Origin: an uncultured Elusimicrobia bacterium
GTDB taxonomy: Bacteria; Elusimicrobiota; Elusimicrobia; Elusimicrobiales; UBA9959
Length of the DNA stretch: 34,978 nucleotides
Assembly (NCBI GenBank): GCA_903867985.1
Contig: CAIPTO010000111.1
Location: forward strand, 1-34,978
Reading direction: 5' to 3'
In this document: in pieces, positions 1 to 7,547 of the stretch
Position numbering within the stretch: the first letter of the stretch is position 1
How the letters are laid out: each line of letters begins with the position of its first letter
Program-made: the position numbers and the translations under genes
Notes under the pieces: model-generated
Database searches by the model: none
Seen by the model: the letters and a program-made list of their open reading frames with translations, nothing else
Told to the model about the DNA's origin: nothing

Positions 1-2244
1 GAGTTCTCCCGCCGCCATTCCCAGATAGCCGGCCAGCGCGCGAAAGGCCTGTTGGATATGACCGCCTGGCACAGAAGCCGGAGGGGAAAAGACCCCGCCA
101 CGGATAAGGCCGGTATTCTTGCCGACTGGGTCGCCAGGCTTGCCAAATACGTGGTAAACGAGGCCGAAAATCTTAAGGACGCCATCAAAGAACGGACGGC
201 CTGGTCTAAGGCCGCTGAGTTCTCAATTGAGGCCGAGCAGGAGCGCAATGGCGAGCTTGGCGGACATAACGAAGCTATCCGGTGGCAGAACGCGCTCAAA
301 AGGGCCACTGAGCGCAGCGCGACCGTTTCCAGGCATGAACTGGTCTACGAATACCTTAAAGACGTGATGCGCGGCGGGGACTGGCAGCCTGTCACTTACA
401 AGGAGGTGGAAGCCCGGCTTGAGGTCCAGAAAAAGCAGGGGTTCGTCATTCCGGTTAAGGACAGGGGGGCGGAACGCTATACTTCATTGGAGCTTATCGC
501 CACGGAGCGCGACTACATGCAATTTGCCGGAGTGGACGGCGGGTTTAATTACCGCGCGGATAATAACGCGGCGACTAAACACCTGAAAGATTTTAATGAC
601 ACTAATAAGCAGCTCGACCGCAAGTCTCTTTCGGAAATACAGGGGCAGGCCGTGGTTGACCTCCTGACCTCAAAGAACATGATAAGCGTGGTGCAGGGCG
701 ACGCGGGTGCCGGTAAAACGTCCACCCTTAAGGCCGTGGCGGAGCATTACCGGCAGAAGGGCTGCGACGTACTCGGCCTGGCAATGCAGGGCGTTGCCGC
801 CAAGAAGCTTGCTGATGAGGCGGGGATTGGAACCATGACGCTCAGATCCTACTTCGGCAGTAAAGACCAGAATAAACAGAGAGTGTTGATTTTTGACGAA
901 GCCAGTATGCTGGACAGCCGTAACGCCGCCAAACTTTTTAAACTGGTTGAAACGAACGAGGATAAGCTCATCCTGGTGGGCGACAGCAACCAGCTTGAAT
1001 CAATCAGCGCCGGGCGCGTGTTTGAGCGTTATGTTGACTACTATGGCCGGATGTCCAAGAAGACAACTGCCGTGAAGCTGGTAGTAATGGGTGAGAATTA
1101 CCGCCAGCGGAACCCGGTCCTGCGAGAGGCCGTGAACTTCGCCAAACAGGGCAGGATGGCAGATAGTTTAGAGCTGCTTAACAAAAACGGTCGGATAGAG
1201 GAAATTCCCGACACCGAAGAGCGCCGAAGCCGGGTCGCGGGCCTTTATAACCGGGATACCTTAATAATAGTCGGCACCGCCGCCGCCAGGGACGAAATAA
1301 ATCTCAAAATACGTGAGACCCTAAAGCAGGAACAGAAACTGGGTGAAGATAAGTCATATGTAATGAGCAAGCCTGATGGAGATGGTTTGGGCCGCGATGT
1401 AGAAATCGGTTTGTCCAAAGGCGACATTATCTGCTTCACCAAAAACGAGTACAAAGAATACGACATCCGCAACGGAGAGAAGGCGGAGGTTTTGGATTGC
1501 GGCGAAAATACTCTTAAAGTCCGCACCGAAGACGATCGGATATTGGCGATAGACACCGGGAAGTACCGAAACATTGACTACGGCTATGCTCTGACCACCT
1601 ATAAGAGCCAGGGGCAGACCTACAACAGCGTTGTTGTGGAATCTGATACCCGAATCCCCGCGCTTATTGATATGCGGAACCAATACGTCAACATCACTCG
1701 CGCCCGTGACGAGATAAAGGTTTTCACGGACGACATCGCGGAACTGAAAGACCTGGCCGGAATCAAAACCCATGCCAGGGATACCCTTGAGGTCCCGCTG
1801 GACGATTATACGCTTAAGAAAAAAATGAAAGAGTTGGCGGCTCAAGCGGAAAGCGGAAATGTTGCGGTCCAGGAGCCGCCGGCCAAATTGGAAATTTATA
1901 ACAAGCACCTGCTTGAAGAGGTGTCTGGGCTGGATGACTATACAAAGAAGTACAAAGGCTATATGGGAGCCCTTACTGCGGATCTTAACGCGGCCAAGGA
2001 GATAGAGCCGGAGGTTAAACGGACTATCGCTGAAGTTTTAAACGGCAAGGCCGGAACAAAATTGATCGCGAGATATGGCGATGATCCGGCTGTCGCGATT
2101 TATGCCGCAATTTGCCTTTCACAAAACGGCGATCCCACGGCGCTTGATAAATACCATCTTTCCGAAGAAGTGAAAGAGCGAGCCAAGGCAGTCGGAAAGG
2201 CTTTTGCAGCAGAAAAAGAAGGCGGTTTGGGAGTGGAAATGTAG
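1..2244 (+). CDS. MobF-type conjugative relaxase-helicase, 3' part
   Basis: The frame is open from the first base, so the gene begins upstream of the window. The first residues (EFSRRHSQIAGQ) resemble the end of a TrwC/TraI relaxase domain. The rest is a superfamily 1 helicase: Walker A GDAGAGKTS, Walker B LIFDEASML, a Gln-rich motif (GDSNQLESI) and a C-terminal UvrD-like part (TTYKSQGQTY, then YVNITRARDE). Such proteins nick one strand at oriT and unwind it for conjugative transfer. The catalytic tyrosines and histidine triad would lie upstream and are not visible. The gene ends about 17 bp before a tRNA-Gly 3' half, which suggests it is the last gene of an integrated conjugative or mobilisable element. 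The helicase assignment is firm; MobF membership is inferred from the fragment. Confidence 0.85.
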   Translation, partial: EFSRRHSQIAGQRAKGLLDMTAWHRSRRGKDPATDKAGILADWVARLAKYVVNEAENLKDAIKERTAWSKAAEFSIEAEQERNGELGGHNEAIRWQNALKRATERSATVSRHELVYEYLKDVMRGGDWQPVTYKEVEARLEVQKKQGFVIPVKDRGAERYTSLELIATERDYMQFAGVDGGFNYRADNNAATKHLKDFNDTNKQLDRKSLSEIQGQAVVDLLTSKNMISVVQGDAGAGKTSTLKAVAEHYRQKGCDVLGLAMQGVAAKKLADEAGIGTMTLRSYFGSKDQNKQRVLIFDEASMLDSRNAAKLFKLVETNEDKLILVGDSNQLESISAGRVFERYVDYYGRMSKKTTAVKLVVMGENYRQRNPVLREAVNFAKQGRMADSLELLNKNGRIEEIPDTEERRSRVAGLYNRDTLIIVGTAAARDEINLKIRETLKQEQKLGEDKSYVMSKPDGDGLGRDVEIGLSKGDIICFTKNEYKEYDIRNGEKAEVLDCGENTLKVRTEDDRILAIDTGKYRNIDYGYALTTYKSQGQTYNSVVVESDTRIPALIDMRNQYVNITRARDEIKVFTDDIAELKDLAGIKTHARDTLEVPLDDYTLKKKMKELAAQAESGNVAVQEPPAKLEIYNKHLLEEVSGLDDYTKKYKGYMGALTADLNAAKEIEPEVKRTIAEVLNGKAGTKLIARYGDDPAVAIYAAICLSQNGDPTALDKYHLSEEVKERAKAVGKAFAAEKEGGLGVEM

Positions 2245-2261
2245 GGGCAGGTACATTAAAG

Positions 2262-2310
2262 GCGCCTTGCCAAGGCTTAGATGTGGGTTCGATTCCCATC
2301 GCCCGCTCCA
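2262..2310 (+). tRNA. 3' half of tRNA-Gly(GCC), probable attachment-site remnant
   Basis: The stretch has an anticodon arm with loop TTGCCAA (2267-2273, anticodon GCC), a variable region, a T-arm with 5-bp stem and loop TTCGATT (2283-2299), a 3' acceptor strand CGCCCGC (2300-2306), a discriminator T and an encoded CCA (2308-2310). The 5' half is missing: the bases before it belong to the relaxase stop region and do not pair with the acceptor strand. A 3' tRNA half next to a relaxase gene is what remains at one end of an element integrated by site-specific recombination in a tRNA gene. It should not be a functional tRNA. Confidence 0.75.
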
Positions 2311-2546
2311 GATTTTAAAAGGCTTAACAGGCCGGTTTTTTATTCCTAGGCAGTTACGGGCGGAGGAATCGAAGCCGACCCGAGCGCCGCGGTGCGAGAA
2401 AAGGGGAGCTTCGCCCCGGCAGCGAGGGCGGCCGACTGCGAGGGAACGACGGGAGGGAGTGGAAGAGCAGGATTCCCATTAGTCGCAGGAGCGGGCGATG
2501 GGAATATTCCTGATGTTGGGAAGGGGAAGTTCCGGTGCCGCTAGGG
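2311..2546. other. Non-coding, GC-rich stretch after the tRNA half
   Basis: I see no convincing gene here. The stretch is GC- and purine-rich. It contains the inverted copy of the tRNA end and, at 2472-2479 with 2498-2505, an 8-bp perfect inverted repeat (ATTCCCAT/ATGGGAAT) separated by 18 bp. A minus-strand segment around 2357-2385 (GGCTTCGATTCC) faintly resembles another tRNA T-arm but lacks a foldable body. Confidence 0.5.
2488..2505 (-). repeat. 18-bp inverted copy of the tRNA-Gly 3' end
   Basis: GGAGCGGGCGATGGGAAT here is the exact reverse complement of positions 2292-2309, which cover part of the T-arm and the acceptor 3' strand of the tRNA-Gly fragment. The two copies face each other about 180 bp apart. 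This could be a second att-like site left by an inverted or nested integration, or part of a recombinase recognition region. Confidence 0.75.
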
Positions 2547-2954
2547 TTAAGCCAGCAGGGATTCCATCCACTCAAAGAATCTCCGGGTGATCTTCGCCAG
2601 TTCCAAAGCTTCGGATTCGATTATTTCCCGGTCTTCGTAGGCCGCGAGGAATTTGTAATCAATTATCTTTGCTAGGGTTTTGGCTTTGGGGCCGGTGTCG
2701 TTATCTTTTATATGCTGTACCAGCAGGAAAGAAATATCATGGTGCGAATCTCCGGCTGAGCGGATACCAGCATTGTATACCAACAGCGCATCTGCCGAAG
2801 AAATGGCGCAGTGCACGGCATTGAGGCCGGCTGCGTTCCATTCTCTGACGCGCAAGGAAGCTTCCATAGAGTTTAAGAATTCTTTGGCTTTTTTGCGGTA
2901 AGTGGTATAGTGATCTCTGGAAACATCACGAGTCTTATGTTGTTTGGGTGTCAT
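2547..2954 (-). CDS. HEPN-domain protein, toxin of an MNT-HEPN pair
   Basis: A 135-residue, mainly helical protein with the HEPN pattern: a central SSADALLVY...GIRSAGDSHHD stretch in which Arg and His are five residues apart, close to the R-X4-6-H RNase motif. Its ATG overlaps the stop of the preceding nucleotidyltransferase gene (shared ATGA at 2951-2954 on the minus strand), so the two are translationally coupled. In the known MntA/HepT type of system the HEPN protein is an RNase toxin and the nucleotidyltransferase adenylylates it. The role here is inferred from family and gene order; a HEPN partner lacking RNase activity is also possible. Confidence 0.8.
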   Translation of the reverse strand: MTPKQHKTRDVSRDHYTTYRKKAKEFLNSMEASLRVREWNAAGLNAVHCAISSADALLVYNAGIRSAGDSHHDISFLLVQHIKDNDTGPKAKTLAKIIDYKFLAAYEDREIIESEALELAKITRRFFEWMESLLA

Positions 2955-3580
2955 TCTAAAAGCTCCTTAAGGTCTTTGCCGTATATACCTTGGCCTTCTT
3001 TCAATATTTTGAGGATTAAAGGCAACTTCTGCTTATGCTTGGCCTTAATTTCGGCCAGCGGCTGAATGTAGGGCGAAAGGGGGATGCTGAATTGCTTGTA
3101 GATCAGGGTCCGAAGATCCTGTATGCGATTCTCGATGTCCTTAGTGCTTGCAGCGTCATGGGTGACTATAAGCAAGTCCAGGTCGCTATTAAGGCGTTCA
3201 TGACCTGTGGCCATACTTCCAAAGATAGCAGCGGAAAGGATCTTTTTGTTTTCCGGATAATCAGTTAAGAATTTATTGATGGTTTTTAGGACCTGGCCGG
3301 GCAGTTCGTCCTCGGTTTGGAATAAAGGGGCAAAAACATTCTTAACCAGGTAATTGTCGGAATTTATCTTATAAAGATGGACATTGGAAACGCGCCTGAA
3401 AAGTGCAAGGCCCCTGGCATCAAGTTGCTTTAGCGCCTCATGGCAGGCCGGGGCGCTCAAACCTGTTTGTCGGGCTATTTCCCTGCCGCTCCATTCGGAA
3501 CGGCTCTTCCAAAGGAAGCGCAGGATCAGCGCCGGGGACTTTTGACTGAGCAGGGAAAGTGCGGATAGTTTTTGTGTCAT
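2951..3580 (-). CDS. Winged-helix plus MNT nucleotidyltransferase (antitoxin)
   Basis: A 209-residue protein. I start it at the ATG at 3580; a TTG 21 bp upstream is less likely. Residues about 10-75 look like a winged helix (EWSGREIARQTGLSAPACHEAL is typical of a recognition-helix region). Residues 120-140 carry the polymerase-beta-like nucleotidyltransferase signature G121-S122 followed by SDLDLLIV, with D133 and D135 as metal ligands. The N-terminal DNA-binding domain suggests autoregulation, matching the two direct repeats just before the start codon. The partner is the overlapping HEPN gene. Confidence 0.85.
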   Translation of the reverse strand: MTQKLSALSLLSQKSPALILRFLWKSRSEWSGREIARQTGLSAPACHEALKQLDARGLALFRRVSNVHLYKINSDNYLVKNVFAPLFQTEDELPGQVLKTINKFLTDYPENKKILSAAIFGSMATGHERLNSDLDLLIVTHDAASTKDIENRIQDLRTLIYKQFSIPLSPYIQPLAEIKAKHKQKLPLILKILKEGQGIYGKDLKELLE

Positions 3581-3612
3581 ATTGTTAATAAAAAATAACA
3601 ATTGTTAATAAA
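3581..3612 (-). promoter_or_regulatory. Two 12-bp direct repeats, probable operator
   Basis: ATTGTTAATAAA occurs at 3581-3592 and 3601-3612, 20 bp apart start to start, or about two helical turns. The repeats lie between the -10 box and the start codon of the winged-helix nucleotidyltransferase. Binding on the same DNA face by the winged-helix protein would block transcription. The repeats are seen directly; the binding protein is inferred. Confidence 0.6.
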
Positions 3613-3623
3613 TTCTTACAACT

Positions 3624-3652
3624 AGTATATCAGGTCCAGGTTCCCGCGTCAA
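3624..3652 (-). promoter_or_regulatory. Sigma-70-type promoter of the MNT-HEPN operon
   Basis: On the minus strand, TTGACG (3647-3652) and TATACT (3624-3629) are separated by exactly 17 bp. The predicted start of transcription is near 3617, about 37 bp before the ATG at 3580, and the direct-repeat operator lies immediately downstream. Confidence 0.7.
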
Positions 3653-3654
3653 GG

Positions 3655-3687
3655 GCTATTTTGCAGCTATTTTGCAGCTATTTTACA
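3655..3687. repeat. Three tandem 11-bp repeats
   Basis: GCTATTTTGCA is repeated three times without spacing; the third copy reads GCTATTTTACA. The 11-bp period is close to one turn of DNA, which would place the A/T tracts in phase. It lies just upstream of the MNT-HEPN promoter -35 box. Confidence 0.65.
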
Positions 3688-3704
3688 GCGGGTGGAGCGT
3701 GCAA

Positions 3705-3739
3705 AACCCTTACTTTTTAAGGGTTCTGTACATAGAACC
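3705..3739. other. Two overlapping inverted repeats
   Basis: AACCCTT (3705-3711) pairs with AAGGGTT (3719-3725), and GGTTCT (3722-3727) pairs with AGAACC (3734-3739). The arms share 3722-3725, so only one hairpin can form at a time. No gene starts directly after it. The rest of 3741-4013 shows no gene and no clear promoter. Confidence 0.5.
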
Positions 3740-4013
3740 GAAAAAGTCAAGGCTGATTGGGAGAGTATGGCGTTAATCATTTTTTCATGTTGTTGTTTTC
3801 TTTATGGGAATATTCAGCTTTGCCGGCGACGTTCATATTTGTGTCCATCCAGCATCAAATACCTTCATTTCCGTTCGTAGGTGCCCGTTTGACAGATGGG
3901 CGTATCTTTGGGGCATACGGGGGATTTGTGTCCCAGGAGTTTCTGCGTGGCCAGGAGATCGTTGGACGCGCCTCAACGGCGCAATGCAGGAATTTAACTA
4001 ACCCTTAAAGGTT

Positions 4014-4054
4014 ATAGGATTCGTTTGTCTGAAATAATATCCTATGTGAATCCT
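4014..4054 (+). promoter_or_regulatory. Inverted repeats in the gvpA upstream region
   Basis: ATAGGAT (4014-4020) and ATCCTAT (4039-4045) form a dyad with an 18-bp AT-rich centre. AGGATTC (4016-4022) can alternatively pair with GAATCCT (4048-4054). The element sits 65-105 bp before the gvpA start and could be an operator or a leader hairpin. I could not find a convincing -35/-10 pair or a sigma-54 box for gvpA. Confidence 0.4.
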
Positions 4055-4118
4055 GACTATTCCGCCGTCACGAACCGGCAGAATCGCAGGAAGTAAAAAT
4101 CAGCAGGAGGATAATAAC

Positions 4119-4325
4119 ATGGCCGTAGAAAAAACAATCGGTTCATCCAGCCTGGTCGAAGTCATCGACCGTATACTGGACAAAGGCGTAGTGGTTGACG
4201 CGTGGGTTAGGGTTTCACTCGTGGGTATCGAAATACTCGCGATCGAAGCCCGCGTAGTGGTCGCGTCCGTTGAGACCTATCTCAAGTACGCGGAAGCCAT
4301 CGGCTTAACGGCAACCGCCGCCTAA
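4119..4325 (+). CDS. gvpA: Gas vesicle major structural protein GvpA
   Basis: A 68-residue protein with the classic GvpA sequence: [14 protein letters not shown], then [17 protein letters not shown] and a helical [17 protein letters not shown] end. GvpA is the small amphipathic protein that polymerises into the ribbed gas vesicle wall. The ATG follows a strong ribosome binding site (AGGAGG, 4105-4110, 8-bp spacing), as expected for a highly made shell protein. It is the first gene of the locus and is separated from the next by a long palindromic spacer that may lower downstream expression. The length and sequence are normal for the family. Confidence 0.97.
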   Translation: MAVEKTIGSSSLVEVIDRILDKGVVVDAWVRVSLVGIEILAIEARVVVASVETYLKYAEAIGLTATAA

Positions 4326-4326
4326 G

Positions 4327-4490
4327 TCAGTGTTAAGGAAATATTTGCCAAGTCACCCTTAATCCGCTGGAAGAAAGCATGACTCGCCAAAGTTTCCTTT
4401 AACTCAACAGTTACTTGCGTTCGTATCTTACTGCTTGCCACTTATCACTTACGACTTGGTTACAACTTAACATTTACGATTTAACACTGA
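4327..4490. repeat. Large imperfect palindrome between gvpA and the next gene
   Basis: TCAGTGTTAA (4327-4336) and TTAACACTGA (4481-4490) are perfect 10-bp inverted arms bracketing the spacer. Just inside, GGAAATATTTGCCAAGTC and GACTCGCCAAAGTTTCC are also roughly complementary. Between them are loose repeats of the type CTTAC/CACTTA. It could be a partial attenuator or RNA stabiliser after gvpA, or the remains of a small inverted-repeat element. Confidence 0.55.
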
Positions 4491-4515
4491 TTTTAATACG
4501 CTTCAGGGGGTGGTG

Positions 4516-5190
4516 ATGTCCGAAACACTAACAGTAAATCCGGTCAAAAAACAGTTTTCGTCAATTTCTGGCGCCGGTCTTGCAGGCTTGTCGGCAGACA
4601 GAGCCGCTAACGGGGTTAAAACCATGCTGGCTGATATAATCACCTCTCACGAGGCCCGCGTTGAAAGCATCGGTTCTCTTTTTGAAAACACCTATCTGGT
4701 TTCCCGGGATTTCCATGAATCTCTTGCCGACACCCGGCTGGAAAGAGAGGGGATGCGCGCGCAGCTGCGTGACATCCTCACGCAAAACGAGCATTTGCGC
4801 AGAAAAGACTTTGATCAGATGATGCAGGCTATCCTCTCGGTTCAGGATAGGCGGGAAAAGGAAGTAAAAAATTTATTGGACACCTACTTCAGCGAGCAAA
4901 AAGAGATGTCCGCGACTCTGCGGGAAAATCTGGACGGCTTCAAGGAGTCTCTGGCACAGGGCGAAGCCCAAAGAATCAGGGGGTTTCAAACGCTGCTTAA
5001 AGACATCCTGGCCAAACAGGATGAGAGAAAAAACGGAGTAACCGTCAAGTTGAAGGAATTTCAGGAAGAGCAAAAAGTCGTGGCCGCGCGACTAAAGGCG
5101 CTTTTATCCAAAGGCAGGGAACTGCGCATAAGGGACCTCAAGGTAATGCTCGGCGAATTTAAAAGGAAGAGACTACAGACAACGTTGTAA
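4516..5190 (+). CDS. GvpC-like helical protein 1
   Basis: A 224-residue, charged, almost wholly helical protein. The ATG at 4516 fits the AGGGGG ribosome site at 4505-4510; two GTG codons just before it are closer than usual. An N-terminal signature, ADIITSHEARVESI, is shared with the next two genes (5294 and 6232). The rest has weak repeats of about 30-35 residues, each with an aromatic or Phe-plus-Leu core (FDQMMQAIL, FQTLLKDILAKQDER, DLKVMLGEF). The arrangement and position after gvpA recall GvpC, the wall-strengthening protein built of 33-residue helical repeats. No close match is claimed; it may be a separate vesicle-associated coiled-coil family. Confidence 0.6.
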   Translation: MSETLTVNPVKKQFSSISGAGLAGLSADRAANGVKTMLADIITSHEARVESIGSLFENTYLVSRDFHESLADTRLEREGMRAQLRDILTQNEHLRRKDFDQMMQAILSVQDRREKEVKNLLDTYFSEQKEMSATLRENLDGFKESLAQGEAQRIRGFQTLLKDILAKQDERKNGVTVKLKEFQEEQKVVAARLKALLSKGRELRIRDLKVMLGEFKRKRLQTTL

Positions 5191-5205
5191 CCGGCCTATG
5201 GCCGG
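5191..5205 (+). other. Short GC hairpin after GvpC-like gene 1
   Basis: CCGGCC-TAT-GGCCGG starts at the base after the stop codon. The stem is strong but no T-run follows, so it is more likely an mRNA 3'-end stabiliser or processing site than an intrinsic terminator. Confidence 0.5.
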
Positions 5206-5293
5206 GCCGTAACAAGCGCTATGCGTATCGGACGGCCAAGGCGGCATCAGGAAATATTCAGGCAAAATAAACAAAAAAACAGGAGGCGGAAAA

Positions 5294-6049
5294 ATGGGAA
5301 TAGCGGATGGAATGAAAAGCATCACGGAAGGGATAATCGCTTCGCATGAAGCGCGGATGAAGGGCGCGCGCGAGAGACGGAGCGAGGTGAATGAACTGGT
5401 GGACAACGCGCAGAAAACGGTGCGCGACTTCGCCAATGAACGCAAACACATGGGCGCGGGGCAGGCCAAGGCTCTGGCGGACTATGTGGAAACCTTAAGG
5501 ACCGATGTGGCGGATTTAAAAAAAGTCACGACCGGCATGATGAAAGGTTTTCAGAAGGACCACGCGGAGATGGCCGCCGGCATCAGGGAAAAAGCCGAGG
5601 CTCTCAGGGAAACGCTGGTCCTCGGCGAAGCCGACAGAATGAAGAGCTTCAAAGGCATGATGGCTGATACGCGGGAAGTCATCAAAGGCGTTGAAAAAAG
5701 CGTAAAAGATATCAAAACTTACGTCGCCGATAAGATGTCTGAATTCAACGGTGATCGTACCGAGATGCGTCGTAAGCTTCGCAAGGACTTAGGTGTCTAT
5801 GTGACCGGCATCGCCAATGACACCAAGGCAGTGCTGGGCGGCGCCAGGGAAATGGTGGATGGTTTTGCCAAGGAAAGGATAGAAATGTCCAACGATTGGC
5901 ATGGCATGGCAGCTTCTTTGGCCAAATCGACCGGAGCAGGGCCAAGGGTTAAAGCCGCCAAGGCCGTTGCGGTTGAACCGGAAGAAACGCCTGTTAAAAT
6001 GACAGGTAAAAAGAAAGGCCGGAAGAAGAAAGCGAAAAGGAACAGATAA
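5294..6049 (+). CDS. GvpC-like helical protein 2
   Basis: A 251-residue helical protein with a strong ribosome site (CAGGAGG, 7 bases before the ATG). Near the start it has ITEGIIASHEARMKGARE, the same signature as in the genes at 4516 and 6232. A segment near residues 90-125 (EKAEALRETLVLGEADRMKS) aligns well with ENLDGFKESLAQGEAQRIRG of the preceding protein, which supports common descent. The C-terminus is a Lys/Arg-rich tail after a Pro/Glu linker. Its function is unknown; association with the vesicle wall is inferred from position and similarity in style to GvpC. Confidence 0.6.
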   Translation: MGIADGMKSITEGIIASHEARMKGARERRSEVNELVDNAQKTVRDFANERKHMGAGQAKALADYVETLRTDVADLKKVTTGMMKGFQKDHAEMAAGIREKAEALRETLVLGEADRMKSFKGMMADTREVIKGVEKSVKDIKTYVADKMSEFNGDRTEMRRKLRKDLGVYVTGIANDTKAVLGGAREMVDGFAKERIEMSNDWHGMAASLAKSTGAGPRVKAAKAVAVEPEETPVKMTGKKKGRKKKAKRNR

Positions 6050-6231
6050 CCCGCGCTGCCTCCTGGTGCCCTCCCCCGCGTTCGCAAGACCAAAAAACAG
6101 TCCTTGCGAGCCGGGGCCGGGCCGGGGAGTTCCTGGTTTTCTTCCAGTTCTGCGGCGGTAGATAGGAGTTATGCACAGAATGACTGTTGATAAAGTGGAT
6201 AAACCAGCGGGATGAATCAAGGAGTGCGGAT
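6050..6231. other. Spacer with A-loop hairpin
   Basis: TCGCAAG (about 6082-6088) and CTTGCGA (about 6104-6110) form a hairpin with an A-rich loop, followed by a GC-rich run. At 6170-6202 two 9-mers resemble DnaA boxes (TTATGCACA and GTGGATAAA), probably by chance. The ribosome site AAGGAG at 6220-6225 serves the next gene. Confidence 0.4.
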
Positions 6232-6480
6232 ATGACGGGCAATACATCGGGCGGCATGAAATCTCTCTGCGAAGATATCGTTTCGGCACACGAAGCCAGA
6301 ACGAGAAAGATGAAAGATTTAAAGGAACACAGGGAAGAATTGATCGGGAAGGTTGCGTCTTTGAGGGAAAATTTCAGGAAAAGAGCAACAGAGACCCGCG
6401 CCGATTTAGCCGAGGCCGCCGGCATCTGGCATAAGATGAAGAAGACTTTGGGAACCGGAAAAAGAGGGGAGCCGAAATGA
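6232..6480 (+). CDS. Small GvpC-like N-terminal domain protein 3
   Basis: An 82-residue helical protein. I take the ATG at 6232 because AAGGAG precedes it by 6 bases. Residues 8-25 (GMKSLCEDIVSAHEART) repeat the signature of the two proteins upstream, and the rest is a single amphipathic helix with many Lys, Arg and Glu. It is a one-domain version of the same family. Its stop overlaps the gvpN start (ATGA, 6477-6480), so the two are translationally coupled. Confidence 0.6.
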   Translation: MTGNTSGGMKSLCEDIVSAHEARTRKMKDLKEHREELIGKVASLRENFRKRATETRADLAEAAGIWHKMKKTLGTGKRGEPK

Positions 6481-7391
6481 CTACCGAGATGACTACAGTG
6501 TTGGAGCCAAGTCCTCAGTCGGATTTTGTGGAGACGAAGCAGATAAAGGACATCTCCCAGAGAGCGATTTCATACATAAAAGCGGGCTTCCCAGTCCATT
6601 TCAGGGGGATTTCCGGCAGCGGCAAGACCACCCTGGCCATGCACATCGCCGGCAAACTTGGAAGACCGGTGGTCATGGTCCATGGCGACGAGGAATTCAC
6701 CACCTCCGATCTTGTCGGAGGCGAATACGGGTACAGAATCAAAAAAGTGGTGGACCGTTTTGTCTCCAGAGTCCTAAAGACGGAAGAAGACATGGTCAAG
6801 CGTTGGGTTGACAATCGCCTTACCGTCGCCTGCAAATACGGGTTCACGCTGATCTATGACGAATTTACGCGTTCCCGGCCGGAAGCCAATAATATTCTTC
6901 TTTCAATTTTGCAGGAAAAGATGATGGACCTGCCGGTGGGCAGGGGCGGAGAGGAACCGTACCTTAAAGTGGACCCTAATTTTACGGCGCTGTTTACCTC
7001 CAATCCCGAGGAATACGCCGGCGTCCACCGCAGCCAGGACGCCTTGCGCGACCGGATGATCACCATGGACCTGGATTATTTCGACTACGAGACGGAGGTG
7101 GCCATAACCCAGGCCAAATCCAAACTCTCCAAGAAAAATGCCGAGACCATAGTCAATATCGTGCGCGGCTTAAGGGAATCCGGCAAGTGCGAGTTCGCGC
7201 CGACAGTCCGCGGCTGCATAATGATCGCCAAGACGCTTAAAGTCCAGAATCTCACGCCGGCCCGGGCGAACGGCTCTTTTTCCCAGATGTGCCAGGATAT
7301 CCTGGGCTCTGAAACCAGCCGGGTGGGCTCCAAGACCAATCAGGGACGGGTAAGGGACATAGTTAAGGAATTGGTCGCGAAACACAGTTAG
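6477..7391 (+). CDS. gvpN: Gas vesicle AAA+ ATPase GvpN
   Basis: A 304-residue MoxR-type AAA+ ATPase. Walker A is GISGSGKTT (residues 44-52) and Walker B is LIYDEF (125-130). The stretch EEFTTSDLVGGEYGY and the later FTSNPEEYAGVHRSQDALRDR are typical of GvpN, where the latter includes sensor 1. GvpN is needed for vesicles to grow to full size and is thought to use ATP to help wall assembly. The length is normal for the family. The start overlaps the preceding gene by four bases. Confidence 0.95.
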   Translation: MTTEMTTVLEPSPQSDFVETKQIKDISQRAISYIKAGFPVHFRGISGSGKTTLAMHIAGKLGRPVVMVHGDEEFTTSDLVGGEYGYRIKKVVDRFVSRVLKTEEDMVKRWVDNRLTVACKYGFTLIYDEFTRSRPEANNILLSILQEKMMDLPVGRGGEEPYLKVDPNFTALFTSNPEEYAGVHRSQDALRDRMITMDLDYFDYETEVAITQAKSKLSKKNAETIVNIVRGLRESGKCEFAPTVRGCIMIAKTLKVQNLTPARANGSFSQMCQDILGSETSRVGSKTNQGRVRDIVKELVAKHS

Positions 7392-7401
7392 TCATAGGTG
7401 G

Positions 7402-7478
7402 ATAGGCTGTAGGCAGTTAGACTGTAGGTAAAAAGCAGTGACACTGGCCTGTCGCGGGCCACTGGCGCTGTCCGCGAC
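7402..7478. repeat. GGCTGTAGGC-type repeat and inverted repeat after gvpN
   Basis: At 7402-7430 lies a copy of a short repeat (ATAGGCTGTAGGCAGTTAGACTGTAGG, 7402-7428) that recurs at 14661, 17538 and, in part, 28025. At 7451-7457 and 7472-7478, GTCGCGG and CCGCGAC form a hairpin. There is no gene in 7392-7547. Confidence 0.55.
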
Positions 7479-7547
7479 TGAAACACGGACTAACAGCCAA
7501 ACAATCTGAGTAATTACAAAAACTGTCAGTGACCTGCGGGGGCGAAA

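Noticed and set aside
2357-2385. Second tRNA T-arm on the minus strand
   Set aside because: Only a short T-loop-like match is seen; there is no acceptor, D-arm or anticodon arm that folds.
2204-2482. Forward frame across the tRNA fragment
   Set aside because: It reads through the tRNA half and a GC-rich non-coding stretch; the residues are low complexity and match no family.
3888-3920. TTGACA at 3889-3894 as the gvpA promoter -35
   Set aside because: No acceptable -10 hexamer is found 16-18 bp downstream, and it is over 200 bp before gvpA.
6170-6205. DnaA-box-like 9-mers suggesting a replication origin
   Set aside because: There are only two imperfect matches, no AT-rich unwinding region and no replication genes nearby, inside a vesicle operon.
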